Notes: a model not told the origin generated them from the sequence alone. A stretch of DNA of 64,000 nucleotides from Sphingomonas sp. 28-66-16 (GCA_002281485.1 NCGF01000008.1:1-64000); one strand, 5' to 3'. Shown: positions 46,889 to 58,342, numbered from the stretch's first letter. Translations and numbers: made by a program.

Positions 46889-46917
46889 CTGACGACGATT
46901 GATCCAATGGAGTTTGT

Positions 46918-47622
46918 ATGACCGAGATCGAATGGTGGGACTATGACAGCGCCGACGAGATGGCGGATGCCGTCGCGGGTGACGCGGGCTTCATCATCGA
47001 AAGCGCGATCGACGCCCGCGGCGGCGCGGTGATCGCATTGCCGGGCGGCAAGACTCCGCTCGCCATCTATGAAAAGCTCGCCAGGGCCAAGCTCGACTGG
47101 AAACGCGTGACGATCCTGCCGACCGACGACCGGCTGGTGCCGATGGGCGATGCGCTGTCGAACATCACCGCGATCGCCAAGGTGTTCCTGCCCAAGGGCG
47201 TCCGGGTCCTGCCGATCACCAGCGAAGCCGCCGCCGATTACAAGGCCGCCGGGCGCGCGGCCGATGCGCGTCTGCAGGACGTGCATTGGCCGCTCGATCT
47301 TTGCGTGTTGGGGGTCGGCGCCGACGGACATACCGCCTCGATCTTCCCCGGCGCCGATTTCGACGAAGCGGTCAACGGTCCCAAGGAGCGCCGCGCGGTC
47401 GGCGTGATGCCGGCCGACCTGCCGAGCGAAGCCCCGGTCGCGCGCGTCACGCTGACGCGCCAGGCGATCGTGGCGAGCCGCGCGCTGATGCTCGCCGTGA
47501 CGGGGCAGGCCAAGCGCGACGTGATCGAACGCGCGATCATGGACGGGCCGATGTCCCCCTATCCGATCGGTCGGGTGCTCGCCGATGTCGAGCTGCCGAT
47601 CGACATTCACTGGAGCGCATGA
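46918..47622 (+). CDS. pgl: 6-phosphogluconolactonase (DevB type)
   Basis: Hydrolyses 6-phosphogluconolactone. 234 residues with [30 protein letters not shown] and [17 protein letters not shown], all typical of the SugarP-isomerase-like lactonase. The ATG follows GGAG at 6 nt. It stops 1 bp before the edd start. Confidence 0.95.
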   Translation: MTEIEWWDYDSADEMADAVAGDAGFIIESAIDARGGAVIALPGGKTPLAIYEKLARAKLDWKRVTILPTDDRLVPMGDALSNITAIAKVFLPKGVRVLPITSEAAADYKAAGRAADARLQDVHWPLDLCVLGVGADGHTASIFPGADFDEAVNGPKERRAVGVMPADLPSEAPVARVTLTRQAIVASRALMLAVTGQAKRDVIERAIMDGPMSPYPIGRVLADVELPIDIHWSA

Positions 47623-47623
47623 A

Positions 47624-49437
<1,814 letters not shown>

Positions 49438-49441
<4 letters not shown>

Positions 49442-50409
49442 GCCAGGTCGTCGCGGTCGATATCGGCGGCACCCACGCGCGCTTCGCGATTGCCGAGATC
49501 GAGGGTGGCCGCGTCGTCTCGCTGGGCGAGCCCGTCACGCAGAAAACCGCCGAGCATGCCAGCCTGCAGACCGCGTGGCAGGCATTCGGCGCGCAGCACG
49601 GCAGCCCCCTGCCCCGCGCCGCAGCGATTGCCGTCGCCTCGCCGATCGGCGGCGAGATCATCAAGCTCACCAACAACCCCTGGATCATCCGTCCCGCGCT
49701 GGTGAAGGAACGGCTCGAGGTCGACGATTTCATCCTGATCAACGATTTCGGCGCGATCGGCCATGCCGTCGCCCAGATCGACGCCGGTGATCTTCTCCAT
49801 GTCTGCGGCCCCGATCAGCCCTTGCCCGATCACGGATCGATCACGGTCTGCGGTCCCGGCACCGGGCTGGGCGTCGCGCAGGTGCTGCGGGTGCCCGGCG
49901 GCTATCACGTCATCGAGACCGAGGGCGGGCACATGGACTTCGCCCCGCTCGACGGCCTCGAAGATGCGATCCTCAAGCGGCTCCGCAAGACCTTCACCCG
50001 CGTATCGGCCGAACGGATCTGCTCGGGCCCGGGAATCGTCGCCATTTACGAGACGCTGGCGGAGATCGAGGGGCGCGCGGTGCAGCGGCTCGACGACAAG
50101 ACGATCTGGACCAGGGCGCTCGACGGCAGCGACAGCCTGGCGCTCGCCGCGCTCGACCGCTTCTGCCTCGCGCTCGGCGCGGTGGCGGGCGATCTCGCGC
50201 TGGCGCACGGCCCGCACGGCGTGGTGATCGCGGGCGGGCTCGGGCTCCGCCTCAAGGATCGTCTCGTCAATTCGGGGTTCGAGCAGCGTTTCACCGCCAA
50301 GGGGCGGTTCCAGAATCTGATGCGCTCAATCCCGGTCAAGCTCATCACTCACCCGCAACCGGGCCTGTACGGCGCGGCGGCGGCCTTTGCGCAAAGGTTT
50401 GCCCAATGA
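49438..50409 (+). CDS. glk: Glucokinase
   Basis: ATP-dependent phosphorylation of glucose. 323 residues of the Glk (ROK-unlike) family: [14 protein letters not shown] (phosphate 1), [38 protein letters not shown] and [14 protein letters not shown]. The ATG gives [11 protein letters not shown] at the overlap with edd. With zwf, pgl, edd and eda this makes a complete glucose to pyruvate set. Confidence 0.96.
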
Positions 50410-51026
50410 CCGACAACGCGACGATAGAAGAGATCATGCGTACCAGCGCGGTCATTCCCGTGCTCGTGATCGACGATGCCGCCACCGCGCGTCCGCTTGC
50501 CGAGGCCTTGGTCGCGGGCGGGCTGCGCGTGCTCGAGGTGACGATGCGCACCCCCGCCGCGATCGCCGCGATCCGCGCGATGAAGCAGGTGCCCGGCGCG
50601 ATCGTCGGCGCCGGGACGGTGGTCAATGCCGACCAGTTCGAACAGGTGATGGACGCCGGCGCCGAATTCATCGTCTCCCCCGGGCTGACCGAGCGGCTCG
50701 CCCGCCCGATCATCGACAGCGGCGTCGCCTTCCTGCCCGGCATCGCCAATGCGGCGGACATCATGACGGGACTTGACCTCGGCCTCACCCATTTCAAATT
50801 CTTCCCCGCCGAGGCGAATGGCGGGCTGAAGGCGCTGAAGGCGCTCGCCGCGCCCTTCTACCAGTGCAAATTCTGCCCAACGGGCGGGATCACCGAGGCG
50901 AGCGCCCCCGAATGGCTGGCGTTCGCGCCGGTGCTGTGTGTCGGCGGCAGCTGGGTGACGCCGAAGGGCGCGACCATGGCCGAGGTGGAGGCGCTTGCGC
51001 GGGCGGCGAGCGGGTTGCGTGACTAA
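50406..51026 (+). CDS. eda: 2-dehydro-3-deoxyphosphogluconate aldolase
   Basis: Splits KDPG to pyruvate and glyceraldehyde-3-phosphate. 206 residues: the catalytic Glu is in LRVLEVTMRTPAA, GAGTVVNADQFEQVMDAGAEFIVSPG, the Schiff-base Lys about 131 in THFKFFPAEANGG, and CPTGGITEASAPEW. The start overlaps the glk stop (ATGA). It is the last gene of the run. Confidence 0.97.
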   Translation: MTDNATIEEIMRTSAVIPVLVIDDAATARPLAEALVAGGLRVLEVTMRTPAAIAAIRAMKQVPGAIVGAGTVVNADQFEQVMDAGAEFIVSPGLTERLARPIIDSGVAFLPGIANAADIMTGLDLGLTHFKFFPAEANGGLKALKALAAPFYQCKFCPTGGITEASAPEWLAFAPVLCVGGSWVTPKGATMAEVEALARAASGLRD

Positions 51027-51085
51027 CCGCCGATCGCGCCAGCATCGATACCCTTGCCGAGGGTGAAGCGCCAGTTCAGCACACC

Positions 51086-52054
51086 CTACCGCTCCCCGCG
51101 CGCATGCCGGATCGCATACCATTTCTGCACATTGGCGTTATGCTGTTCGAGCGTGTCGGCGAACACATGGCCGCCAGTGCCGTCGGCAACGAAATAGAGC
51201 GCGCTCGATGGCGCCGGATCGAGCACCGCATCGATGCTCGCGCGCCCCGGATTGCAGATCGGCCCCGCCGGCAGGCCGACCATCGCGTAGGTGTTATACG
51301 CATTCACCGCCTGGACTTCGGAGCGCAGGATGCGCCGGCCGAGCGGGCGGCCCTTGGTGATCGGGTAGATGATCGTCGGATCGGCCTGCAGCATCATCCC
51401 GCGCTTGAGCCGGTTCGAATAAACGGCGGCGACGGTGCGGCGTTCGTCGGCCTTGCCGGTTTCCTTCTCGACGATCGATGCCAGGATCAGCGCCTCGCGC
51501 GGCGTCGTCACCGCGATGCCCGGTTTGCGATTTTCCCACGCCTTGGCGAGATATTTGAGCATCGCCCGCTGCATCCGATCGAGCACGCTCTGGCGGCTAT
51601 CGCCGCGCTGGAAGCTGTAGCTGTCGGGCAGCACCGTTCCCTCGATCGGCACATCGACCTGCCCCGTCAGCCCCTGCGCCGCCATCAGCCGGTCGCGGAC
51701 CATCACCGAGGGCAGGCCTTCGGGGATCGTCACGAAGCGTTGGAGCGTCTTGCCGCCCTGAAGCATCTTGAGAATGTCGGCCTGGCTGAGGTGCGCAGGA
51801 ATGCGATATTCGCCCGCCTTGATCGGCGTGCCCGCGCCGAACACCTTGGCGAGCAACCTGAACCGGCTCGCCGAGGGGATCGCGCCCGCCTGCTCGAGCC
51901 GCTCGGCGGTCGATGCAACCGAGGCGCCTTCGGGCACGGTGAAGGTCATGTTGCGGGGCGCCGGGCCGCGGCCGCCCCAATCCTGCACCAGCACGAACAG
52001 CCCGACGATCGCCGCCAGCACGAGGATCAGGCCAAGGCACCCAAGTTTGCGCAT
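51086..52054 (-). CDS. mltG: Endolytic transglycosylase
   Basis: Membrane-bound YceG-like enzyme that cuts nascent glycan strands. 322 residues: N-terminal TM helix (LGLILVLAAIVGLFVLVQ), LysM-like region (FTVPEGASVASTAERLEQAG), and the catalytic core LILASIVEKETGKADERRTVAAVYSNRL with Glu, then MLQADPTIIY and PAGPICNPGRASIDAVL. It is downstream of fabF by 23 bp; the same pairing (acpP-fabF-mltG) is common. Confidence 0.95.
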   Translation of the reverse strand: MRKLGCLGLILVLAAIVGLFVLVQDWGGRGPAPRNMTFTVPEGASVASTAERLEQAGAIPSASRFRLLAKVFGAGTPIKAGEYRIPAHLSQADILKMLQGGKTLQRFVTIPEGLPSVMVRDRLMAAQGLTGQVDVPIEGTVLPDSYSFQRGDSRQSVLDRMQRAMLKYLAKAWENRKPGIAVTTPREALILASIVEKETGKADERRTVAAVYSNRLKRGMMLQADPTIIYPITKGRPLGRRILRSEVQAVNAYNTYAMVGLPAGPICNPGRASIDAVLDPAPSSALYFVADGTGGHVFADTLEQHNANVQKWYAIRHARGER

Positions 52055-52077
52055 GCGTGCCCCTTACCCCGAAAAGA

Positions 52078-53337
52078 TCAGATCGCCTTCATCACCAGGC
52101 TGGCATTGGTACCGCCAAAGCCGAAGCTATTGTTGAGCACCGCCTTGACGCGGCGCTGCTTGGCGACGTGCGGTACCAGATCGACGCCTTCGCACCCCTC
52201 GCTCGGATCGTCGAGGTTGAGTGTCGGCGGCACGACCTGATCGCGCATCGCGAGGATGCAAAAGATGCTCTCGACCGCGCCGGCACCGCCGAGCAGATGC
52301 CCGATCGCCGATTTGGTCGAGCTCATCGACAGCGTGCCGATCGCGTTGCCGAACAACCGGCGGACCGCGCCCAGCTCGAGCTCGTCGCCGAGCGGGGTGG
52401 AGGTGCCGTGCGCGTTGATATAGTCGATGTCGCCGAACGACAGGCCGGAGCGCTGCATCGCCTGCTGCATCGATCGGAAGGCGCCCGCGCCCTCGGGATG
52501 CGGCGCGGTGACGTGATAGGCATCGCCCGACATGCCATAGCCGACGATCTCGGCATAGATTTTGGCGCCGCGCGCCTTGGCATGCTCATATTCCTCGAGG
52601 CAGACGACGCCCGCGCCTTCGCCCATCACGAAACCATCGCGGCCCTTGTCCCACGGGCGGCTGCCCTTTTCGGGGCAATCGTTGAAGCCGGTCGACATCG
52701 CGCGGGCCTGCGAAAAGCCGGCGATGCCGATCGGGCAGATCGCCCCTTCGGCGCCGCCCGCGAGCATGACGTCGGCATCGTCGAGCATGATCATCCGCGC
52801 GGCATCGCCGATCGAATGCGCGCCGGTCGAACACGCCGTCACGACCGCATGGTTGGGGCCCATCAGCCCGTATTTGATCTGCACCTGACCCGAGATCAGG
52901 TTGATCAGCCGCCCGTGCACGAAATGCGGCGATACGCGGCGCGGGCCCTTTTCGTGGAGCACGATCGATTCGCTGGCAATGCCCGGCAGCCCGCCGATTC
53001 CCGAACCGATCGAGCACCCCGTGCGAAGCCGCTCGGCCTCACTCATGTCGGTGAGCCCGGCGTCCTCGAGCGCCTGACCGGCGGCATCGATGCCGTAGAT
53101 GATGAACGGATCGACCTGGCGCTGGACCTTGTGATCGACGCGCTTGGACGGATCAAACCCATAGGCGTGATCGGCGGGCTTCACCTCGCACGCATAGCGG
53201 CACACATAATCGCTCGCATCGAAACGCGTGATCGTGGCGGCGCCCGATCGGGAGGCCAGAATATTGGCCCATGCCGTTTCAACATCGGCGCCCAGCGGGG
53301 TCACCAGTCCCAGCCCGGTTACGACAACGCGGCGCAT
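52078..53337 (-). CDS. fabF: Beta-ketoacyl-ACP synthase II
   Basis: Condensing enzyme that elongates acyl-ACP with malonyl-ACP. 419 residues; N terminus RRVVVTGLGLVTPLG, active-site Cys169 in VTACSTGAHS, histidines in NAHGTSTPLGDE and IGHLLGGAGAVE, and GFGGTNASLVM at the end. Lies 142 bp after acpP; the spacer contains a terminator-like hairpin. Confidence 0.97.
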   Translation of the reverse strand: MRRVVVTGLGLVTPLGADVETAWANILASRSGAATITRFDASDYVCRYACEVKPADHAYGFDPSKRVDHKVQRQVDPFIIYGIDAAGQALEDAGLTDMSEAERLRTGCSIGSGIGGLPGIASESIVLHEKGPRRVSPHFVHGRLINLISGQVQIKYGLMGPNHAVVTACSTGAHSIGDAARMIMLDDADVMLAGGAEGAICPIGIAGFSQARAMSTGFNDCPEKGSRPWDKGRDGFVMGEGAGVVCLEEYEHAKARGAKIYAEIVGYGMSGDAYHVTAPHPEGAGAFRSMQQAMQRSGLSFGDIDYINAHGTSTPLGDELELGAVRRLFGNAIGTLSMSSTKSAIGHLLGGAGAVESIFCILAMRDQVVPPTLNLDDPSEGCEGVDLVPHVAKQRRVKAVLNNSFGFGGTNASLVMKAI

Positions 53338-53364
53338 GGCAGTCTCCGTTCCTCAACTAAAACC

Positions 53365-53407
53365 AAAACGGCCCCCCGCCCCGGATATCGCCCGGGAAGG
53401 GGAGCCG
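53365..53407 (-). terminator. Terminator-like hairpin between acpP and fabF
   Basis: On the minus strand a GC-rich stem (arms 53399-53407 and 53369-53377, one mismatch) encloses CCGG/CCCGGG and is followed by TTTTGGTTTTAG. It sits after acpP, in front of fabF. This would let acpP be made in excess of fabF (inference); ACP is one of the most abundant proteins in many bacteria. Confidence 0.55.
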
Positions 53408-53479
53408 CTCAGTCATTATCGGCCCGCGCGGGCCCCTTGGCTGATCGGGCGTCTCGCAAGCGCGATCCGGCCCGCAAGA

Positions 53480-53716
53480 TCAGCCCTTATGCTCGTCGAT
53501 ATAGGTGATCGCATCCTTGACGGTGCCGATTTTTTCAGCGGCATCGTCGGGGATTTCCACACCGAATTCTTCCTCGAACGCCATCACCAGCTCGACGATG
53601 TCAAGGCTGTCGGCGCCCAGATCATCGATGAAGCTCGCATCTTCGGTCACCTTGTCGGCTTCGACACCGAGATGCTCGACGACGATCTTCTTCACGCGAT
53701 CGGCAGTCTCGCTCAT
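53480..53716 (-). CDS. acpP: Acyl carrier protein
   Basis: 78 residues, acidic. The phosphopantetheine serine is Ser37 in [18 protein letters not shown]. The start ATG ([12 protein letters not shown]) has GAGAGGGAAGA before it. Carries the growing acyl chain for the fab enzymes around it and lipid A/other acyl pathways. Confidence 0.97.
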   Translation of the reverse strand: MSETADRVKKIVVEHLGVEADKVTEDASFIDDLGADSLDIVELVMAFEEEFGVEIPDDAAEKIGTVKDAITYIDEHKG

Positions 53717-53794
53717 GCTATCTTCCCTCTCGTAGCTTTCGGGGTTCGTATTCCTCATCGCACCTAGAACGCGGGGGGTGCCGTGACAAGAGGG

Positions 53795-54535
53795 TCAGAG
53801 CATCGCCATGCCGCCATTGACGTGGATCGTCTGGCCGGTGACGTAACCGGCCTCGCGGCTGGCGAGATAAACCACCGCCGCAGCGACATCGGCGCCCGTT
53901 CCCATATGCCCCGCCGGAATGCGCGCATTGAGCGCGGCCTTCTGGGCATCGGGCAAAGCATCGGTCATCGCCGAGGCGATGAAGCCCGGCGCGACGCAGT
54001 TGACGGTGATTCCCCGCGTCGCCAGTTCCTGCGCCAGCGCCTTCGACATCGCCGTCAATCCGCCTTTCGAGGCCGCGTAATTGGCCTGGCCCGGATTGCC
54101 CGTCGCGCCGACGACCGACGTGATCGAGACGATCCGGCCGTGCCGCGCCTTCATCATCGGGCGCGCCGCCGCCCGCGCCAGGCGAAAAGCGGCCTCGAGG
54201 TTGACGCGGATCACCTGGTCCCATTCGTCATCCTTCATCCGCATGACCAGATTGTCGCGCGTCACCCCGGCATTGTTGACGAGGATGTCGAGCTTGCCGC
54301 CGAGCGCCTCGACCGCCGCCGGGACGAGCGCATCGACCGCTGCGCCGTCGGAAAGATCGCAGGGCAAGGCGGCATGATCGCCGCCGAGCACGTCGCGAAA
54401 GGCCGAGAGCTTGTCAGCATTCGACCCCGACACCGCAAGCCGCGCGCCCTGCGCCGCCAGCGCCTGCGCGATCGCCGAACCGATCCCCCCCGAGGCGCCG
54501 GTAACGAGCGCGGTCATGCCAGTCAGATCGAACAT
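53795..54535 (-). CDS. fabG: 3-oxoacyl-ACP reductase
   Basis: NADPH-dependent short-chain dehydrogenase of fatty acid elongation. 246 residues: TGASGGIGSAIAQ (cofactor loop), LVNNAGVTRDNLVMRM, ITSVVG with the active Ser, NYAASKGG (YxxxK), and APGFIASAMTD. The ATG giving MFDLTGMTALVTG has AAGGAG at 6 nt. The gene between fabD and acpP is in the usual order. Confidence 0.97.
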   Translation of the reverse strand: MFDLTGMTALVTGASGGIGSAIAQALAAQGARLAVSGSNADKLSAFRDVLGGDHAALPCDLSDGAAVDALVPAAVEALGGKLDILVNNAGVTRDNLVMRMKDDEWDQVIRVNLEAAFRLARAAARPMMKARHGRIVSITSVVGATGNPGQANYAASKGGLTAMSKALAQELATRGITVNCVAPGFIASAMTDALPDAQKAALNARIPAGHMGTGADVAAAVVYLASREAGYVTGQTIHVNGGMAML

Positions 54536-54618
54536 TCGAAGCTCCTTCAGTTTGTTCGCGCAGAGGCGAAGAGGCCGCACAGGGGTGGCGATTGCTGGCA
54601 AATACGCATTGCTACATC

Positions 54619-54676
54619 GGGCAGGTCTGGAGGGATGACATCGATATCCTCCAAAGATTCCCTGCGTGCCCTGCCC
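54619..54676. repeat. Two-level inverted repeat between fabD and fabG
   Basis: Outer arms GGGCAGG/CCTGCCC (54619-54625, 54670-54676) and inner arms TGGAGG/CCTCCA (54628-54633, 54648-54653) in the 151-bp spacer. Both neighbours are on the minus strand. No T run follows; it could be a processing hairpin or an operator. I see no gene in the spacer. Confidence 0.4.
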
Positions 54677-54686
54677 CAACCAACTC

Positions 54687-55622
54687 CTACATCACTTTAG
54701 CCAGCGCCTCGATGTCGTCCATCGTCACGATGCTCGTCGCCGCCGCGTCGGGGACGGTGCGCTTGACCATCGGGGCGAGCAATTTGGCGCCGAATTCGAC
54801 GAACGTGTCGACCCCCGCCTCCGCCATGTTGAGCATCGTTTCGCGCCAGCGGACGATTCCCGTCGTCTGCTCGACGAGGCGGGCGCGGATCTGATCGGGA
54901 TCGGTGATCGGCGCCGCCAGCACATTGGCGTAGAGCGCGACGAGCGGCGTCTCGATCCGGGCGGCCTTGAGGCGGTGAAACATCTGATCGGCGGCCGGCT
55001 GCATCAGCGCGCAGTGGAACGGCGCCGAGACGTTGAGAATCATGCCGCGCTTGGCGCCCATATCCTTGGCCATGGCGACGGCGCGCTCGATCGCGCCGAT
55101 ATGGCCAGAGAGCACGACCTGCCCGGCGGCATTGTCATTGGCGACCGCACAGACCTCCCCCTGCGCCGCCGCCTCGGCAATCGCCTGCGCCTGCTCGAGC
55201 GTCGCGCCGAGCAGCGCCGCCATCCCGCCGACGCCGACCGGCACCGCGTGCTGCATCGCCCGCCCGCGCAGCTTGAGCAGCTTGGCGGTGGTGGCCAGAT
55301 CGATGCCGCCAGCCGCACACAGCGCCGTATATTCGCCCAGCGAATGCCCCGCGACGAAATGGGCCTTTTCGGAAATCCGGATCCCGCCCTCGCGCTCGAG
55401 CACCCGCAGCGTGGCGATCGCATTGGCCATGATCGCGGGCTGGGCATTTTCGGTGAGGGTCAGTTCGTCTTCGGGCCCTTCGGTCATCAGCCGGAAAAGA
55501 TTTTGGCCGATCGCCTCGTCGATCTCCTGAAAGACGTCGCGGGCGACCGCACTGGAGTCGGCGAGCGCCTTGCCCATGCCGACCGCCTGGCTGCCCTGAC
55601 CCGGGAAGAGAAAAGCGCGCAT
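54687..55622 (-). CDS. fabD: Malonyl-CoA-ACP transacylase
   Basis: Loads malonate onto ACP. 311 residues: FLFPGQGSQAVGMG, nucleophile Ser94 in VAGHSLGEYTAL, and the catalytic His in LNVSAPFHCALM. First gene of the fabD-fabG-acpP-fabF-mltG run. Confidence 0.96.
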   Translation of the reverse strand: MRAFLFPGQGSQAVGMGKALADSSAVARDVFQEIDEAIGQNLFRLMTEGPEDELTLTENAQPAIMANAIATLRVLEREGGIRISEKAHFVAGHSLGEYTALCAAGGIDLATTAKLLKLRGRAMQHAVPVGVGGMAALLGATLEQAQAIAEAAAQGEVCAVANDNAAGQVVLSGHIGAIERAVAMAKDMGAKRGMILNVSAPFHCALMQPAADQMFHRLKAARIETPLVALYANVLAAPITDPDQIRARLVEQTTGIVRWRETMLNMAEAGVDTFVEFGAKLLAPMVKRTVPDAAATSIVTMDDIEALAKVM

Positions 55623-55691
55623 GATTTGCTCCCTATTGCGCGTGGAGGCGTGTCGTTAGGAGCGTGCCAGCGGCGTGGCAAGGTCCAGCGC

Positions 55692-57149
55692 TCAGGGCGC
55701 GGGCGGCGTGCGGATCAGCAGCATCGTCGGATTGGGGGCGAACATCCGCCGCCGAATCGATGCCGGCACCGTCGATTCTAGGCCGATCGTCTCGATCAGC
55801 GCACCGAGCCGGGTCGGCGGCGAGGGATAGCGCGCCAGTACCGCCCCCGCCGGCGCCTCGTCCGCTGGCGTGACCAGAAGACCGCCGGGGGTAGCAGGCG
55901 CATAGGCCGCATTGGCGAGCTGATCGAAGCGAAGCGGGATGCTCGCGCGGCGGACCGATACCGGATCGCCATGGACAATCTCGCCAGGATGGCTGCGGCA
56001 GGCCGCGATCAGCGATTCCATCGCCCAGCGCGGATGGGCGTTGCCGACGCTCATCAGCAGCAGGTTGGAGGCGACGATCGCACCGATCACGCCCCAGCGC
56101 AGTCGCGGTCCGACCCGACCGAGCCAGAGCGCCGCAATCGCCACCGCCAGGATCGCCGGCAGCGTGAAATAGCGCGGATTGAGCACGAGCTTGTTGACCA
56201 GCACCGCGACGAGCAGGAAATCGGCGAGCGCCATCGCGCCGAGCACGGCGAGCGGCTCGGCGCCGGGGTGTCGCCAGAAGGTGAGCCCGGTAATCCCAAG
56301 CGCCAGCGCCGCGATCCAGAAGATCAGGCCGAAATCATCGTTGATGAGCAAAACCAGCAACGGATCGATCGCCGGATGGATCAGGAAATTGCCTTCCATG
56401 TTTGCGGCGCGATCGATGTGCGAATCATGATGGAAAGCGATATCGTACCGCCGCAGCGGCACGCCCGTCTGCCACCATTGGAACAGCGCCTCGCCCCCCA
56501 GCACGATCGCCAGCCCGACGCCAGCCGCGATCAACGTGCCCCGCGACACCGGCTTGCCGATCAGGAACAGCGGCCCGAAGGCGAGCATCGCCAGCAACGA
56601 CGTTTCGCGACAGATGATCGCCATCCCGAAGCACAAGCCCGCCGCCACACCGCCACGCCAGCCGCCGCGCGCGCCATCGGCATCGCCCAGCAGCCATGCG
56701 CCGCCCAGAAGCAGGGCGGCTTCGAGCAGATCGACGCTGACGGTGGTGGCGTTGCCGACGATCACGGGCATGGTGCCGACCAGCAGTGCCGCGATCCAGC
56801 CCGCCCGATCGCCGCCAAGCCGCCGCACGAACAGCCCGACCAGCAGCACCAGCACGCCGTACCAGAGGATCGCGGTCGCCGCGAACGCGACGAAGTTTCG
56901 CCCTAAAAGCGCGAGCATCGCGGCAAAGCTCCACAACAGCGGAAAGCGCGTTGCCCAGTGATTGTCTCCGGCAAAGGGCGGGGCGACCAGCCAGCGCTCC
57001 GCGGCGACCGCATAAAGCGAATCGTCCGAGGCGATGAAGCCGACCCAGCCGACCCACAGCGCCACCGCGAGCAGCACGACGAGTGCCGCGACCGGGACGA
57101 TCAATCCCCCTCGCGCTTCCTGCGCTGCCGAGCCCCGCATACCGTGCAT
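55692..57149 (-). CDS. GT39-like membrane glycosyltransferase
   Basis: 485 residues, about 10 or more TM helices. N-terminal ASDDSLYAVAAERWL and DNHWATRFPLLWSF contain the early acidic residues typical of PMT/ArnT family polyprenol-sugar-dependent transferases (GT-C fold). The C-terminal domain is soluble. The acceptor (lipid A, protein or polysaccharide) cannot be predicted. It is 69 bp upstream of fabD on the same strand, but the functional relation is not evident. Confidence 0.78.
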   Translation of the reverse strand: MHGMRGSAAQEARGGLIVPVAALVVLLAVALWVGWVGFIASDDSLYAVAAERWLVAPPFAGDNHWATRFPLLWSFAAMLALLGRNFVAFAATAILWYGVLVLLVGLFVRRLGGDRAGWIAALLVGTMPVIVGNATTVSVDLLEAALLLGGAWLLGDADGARGGWRGGVAAGLCFGMAIICRETSLLAMLAFGPLFLIGKPVSRGTLIAAGVGLAIVLGGEALFQWWQTGVPLRRYDIAFHHDSHIDRAANMEGNFLIHPAIDPLLVLLINDDFGLIFWIAALALGITGLTFWRHPGAEPLAVLGAMALADFLLVAVLVNKLVLNPRYFTLPAILAVAIAALWLGRVGPRLRWGVIGAIVASNLLLMSVGNAHPRWAMESLIAACRSHPGEIVHGDPVSVRRASIPLRFDQLANAAYAPATPGGLLVTPADEAPAGAVLARYPSPPTRLGALIETIGLESTVPASIRRRMFAPNPTMLLIRTPPAP

Positions 57150-57318
57150 GGTCGGGGATGCTAGCGCCGATTGGTGCAGGCTTCCTTAAGCGCCCCCTCC
57201 GCCGGTTACGTCTTGCGACGATTTGGGCCCCAATTCGGCAGAACCCTGCGACAATCCCACCCTAGATTGATCTTCGACGCCAAGAGACGGCGCCGAATTT
57301 CTCCGGGAGTCGAATATC

Positions 57319-57717
57319 ATGAAGAAGATCATCCTGAGCGCCCTCGCGCTGTCGCTGCTCGCCACCCCCGCGCTGGCCGCCGATCGGCATGACGACCGCC
57401 GCGATACCAATCAGCGCACCGTGATCGTCCAGAAGCAGCCGCCGCAGCGCACCGTGATCGTGCAGCAGAGGCCGACCTATCAGGCGCCGCGCTACCAGGC
57501 ACCCCGCTATCAGGCGCAGCAGCAGCGCAACTGGCGCCGGGGCGAGCGGTTCGATTATCGCCAGGCGCGCAACTACCGCGTGATCAACGATTACCGGGCA
57601 CGCCACCTGAAGGCCCCGCCGCGCGGCTATCGCTATGTCCAGTCGGGCAATGATGCGGTGCTGGTCGGCATCACCTCCGGCCTGATCGCCGCCGTCATCG
57701 CCGGCGCGATCCACTAA
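57319..57717 (+). CDS. RcnB family periplasmic protein
   Basis: 132 residues: signal peptide ([20 protein letters not shown]), a Gln/Pro/Arg-rich middle with repeated PRYQAPRYQ, and a C-terminal RcnB-like domain ([39 protein letters not shown]). RcnB in E. coli helps nickel/cobalt homeostasis; in sphingomonads such genes are numerous and their role unproven. A strong terminator follows at 57730. Confidence 0.82.
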   Translation: MKKIILSALALSLLATPALAADRHDDRRDTNQRTVIVQKQPPQRTVIVQQRPTYQAPRYQAPRYQAQQQRNWRRGERFDYRQARNYRVINDYRARHLKAPPRGYRYVQSGNDAVLVGITSGLIAAVIAGAIH

Positions 57718-57729
57718 ACCGGCGAGAAT

Positions 57730-57761
57730 CCGGGCGGGAGGCTTGCCTTCTGCCCGGTTTT
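57730..57761 (+). terminator. Rho-independent terminator after the rcnB-like gene
   Basis: 12-bp stem (57730-57741 with 57746-57757, including two G-T pairs) followed by TTTT. It lies 13 bp after the stop and separates the gene from the ribosomal operon leader. Confidence 0.7.
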
Positions 57762-57782
57762 CGTTATGGCAACCGGATCGCC

Positions 57783-57809
57783 GGGGTAAAGCGCGCGTCG
57801 CTTTGCCCC
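57783..57809 (+). promoter_or_regulatory. Leader hairpin upstream of rpsF
   Basis: 11-bp stem GGGGTAAAGCG/CGCTTTGCCCC (one G-T pair) with a 5-nt loop CGCGT, followed 10 nt later by CTTTTT. It lies 96 bp before the rpsF ATG. A second small hairpin CCGCA-TGG-TGCGG (57857-57869) follows. Possibly an attenuator or an S6:S18-binding leader; not proven. Confidence 0.4.
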
Positions 57810-57904
57810 TGCTTTGCTTTTTACGACGACGCTTACGACGACAGCCGGAGGGGCCCCCGCATGGTGCGGTGCGGTCAGCAATCGGCCAAGATGAAGGACA
57901 AGAC

Positions 57905-58342
57905 ATGGCTCTATACGAGCACGTGTTCCTTGCGCGCCAGGATCTGGCACAGGCGCAGGTGGACGCGCTGGCGGAAACCGCCACCAAGATCATCGAAGAC
58001 AACAAGGGCAAGGTCACCAAGACCGAGACCTGGGGTCTCCGCTCGATCGCTTACCGCATCGCGAAGAACCGCAAGGCGCATTATGTGATGCTCGAAATCG
58101 ACGCGCCCGCGGGTGTCGTCGCCGAGCTCGAGCGCCAGACCCAGATCAACGAAGACATCATCCGCTACATGACCGTCAAGGTCGATGCGCTGGAAGCCGG
58201 CCCGTCGGCGATGATGCGCAAGGGCGATCGTGACCGTGACAGCCGCCGTGGCGGTGAGCGCGGCGACCGTCCGGATCGTGGTGATCGTGGCGACCGCCCG
58301 GATCGCGGCGACCGCCCCCGTCGTGACTTCGACGGCGAATAA
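57905..58342 (+). CDS. rpsF: 30S ribosomal protein S6
   Basis: 145 residues. Core as usual ([53 protein letters not shown]) binds S18 in the 30S platform. From residue about 105 there is a charged tail with repeated RPDRGDR units, longer than in E. coli. The ATG has AAGGA upstream. First gene of rpsF-rpsR-rplI. Confidence 0.97.
   Translation: MALYEHVFLARQDLAQAQVDALAETATKIIEDNKGKVTKTETWGLRSIAYRIAKNRKAHYVMLEIDAPAGVVAELERQTQINEDIIRYMTVKVDALEAGPSAMMRKGDRDRDSRRGGERGDRPDRGDRGDRPDRGDRPRRDFDGE
58262..58325 (+). repeat. Short tandem-like repeat in the rpsF tail
   Basis: GGCGACCGtCCGGATCGt (58262-58279) recurs as GGCGACCGcCCGGATCGc (58289-58306) and partly again at 58307. It encodes the RPDRGDR repeats of the S6 tail and may expand or contract by slippage. 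Confidence 0.6.
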
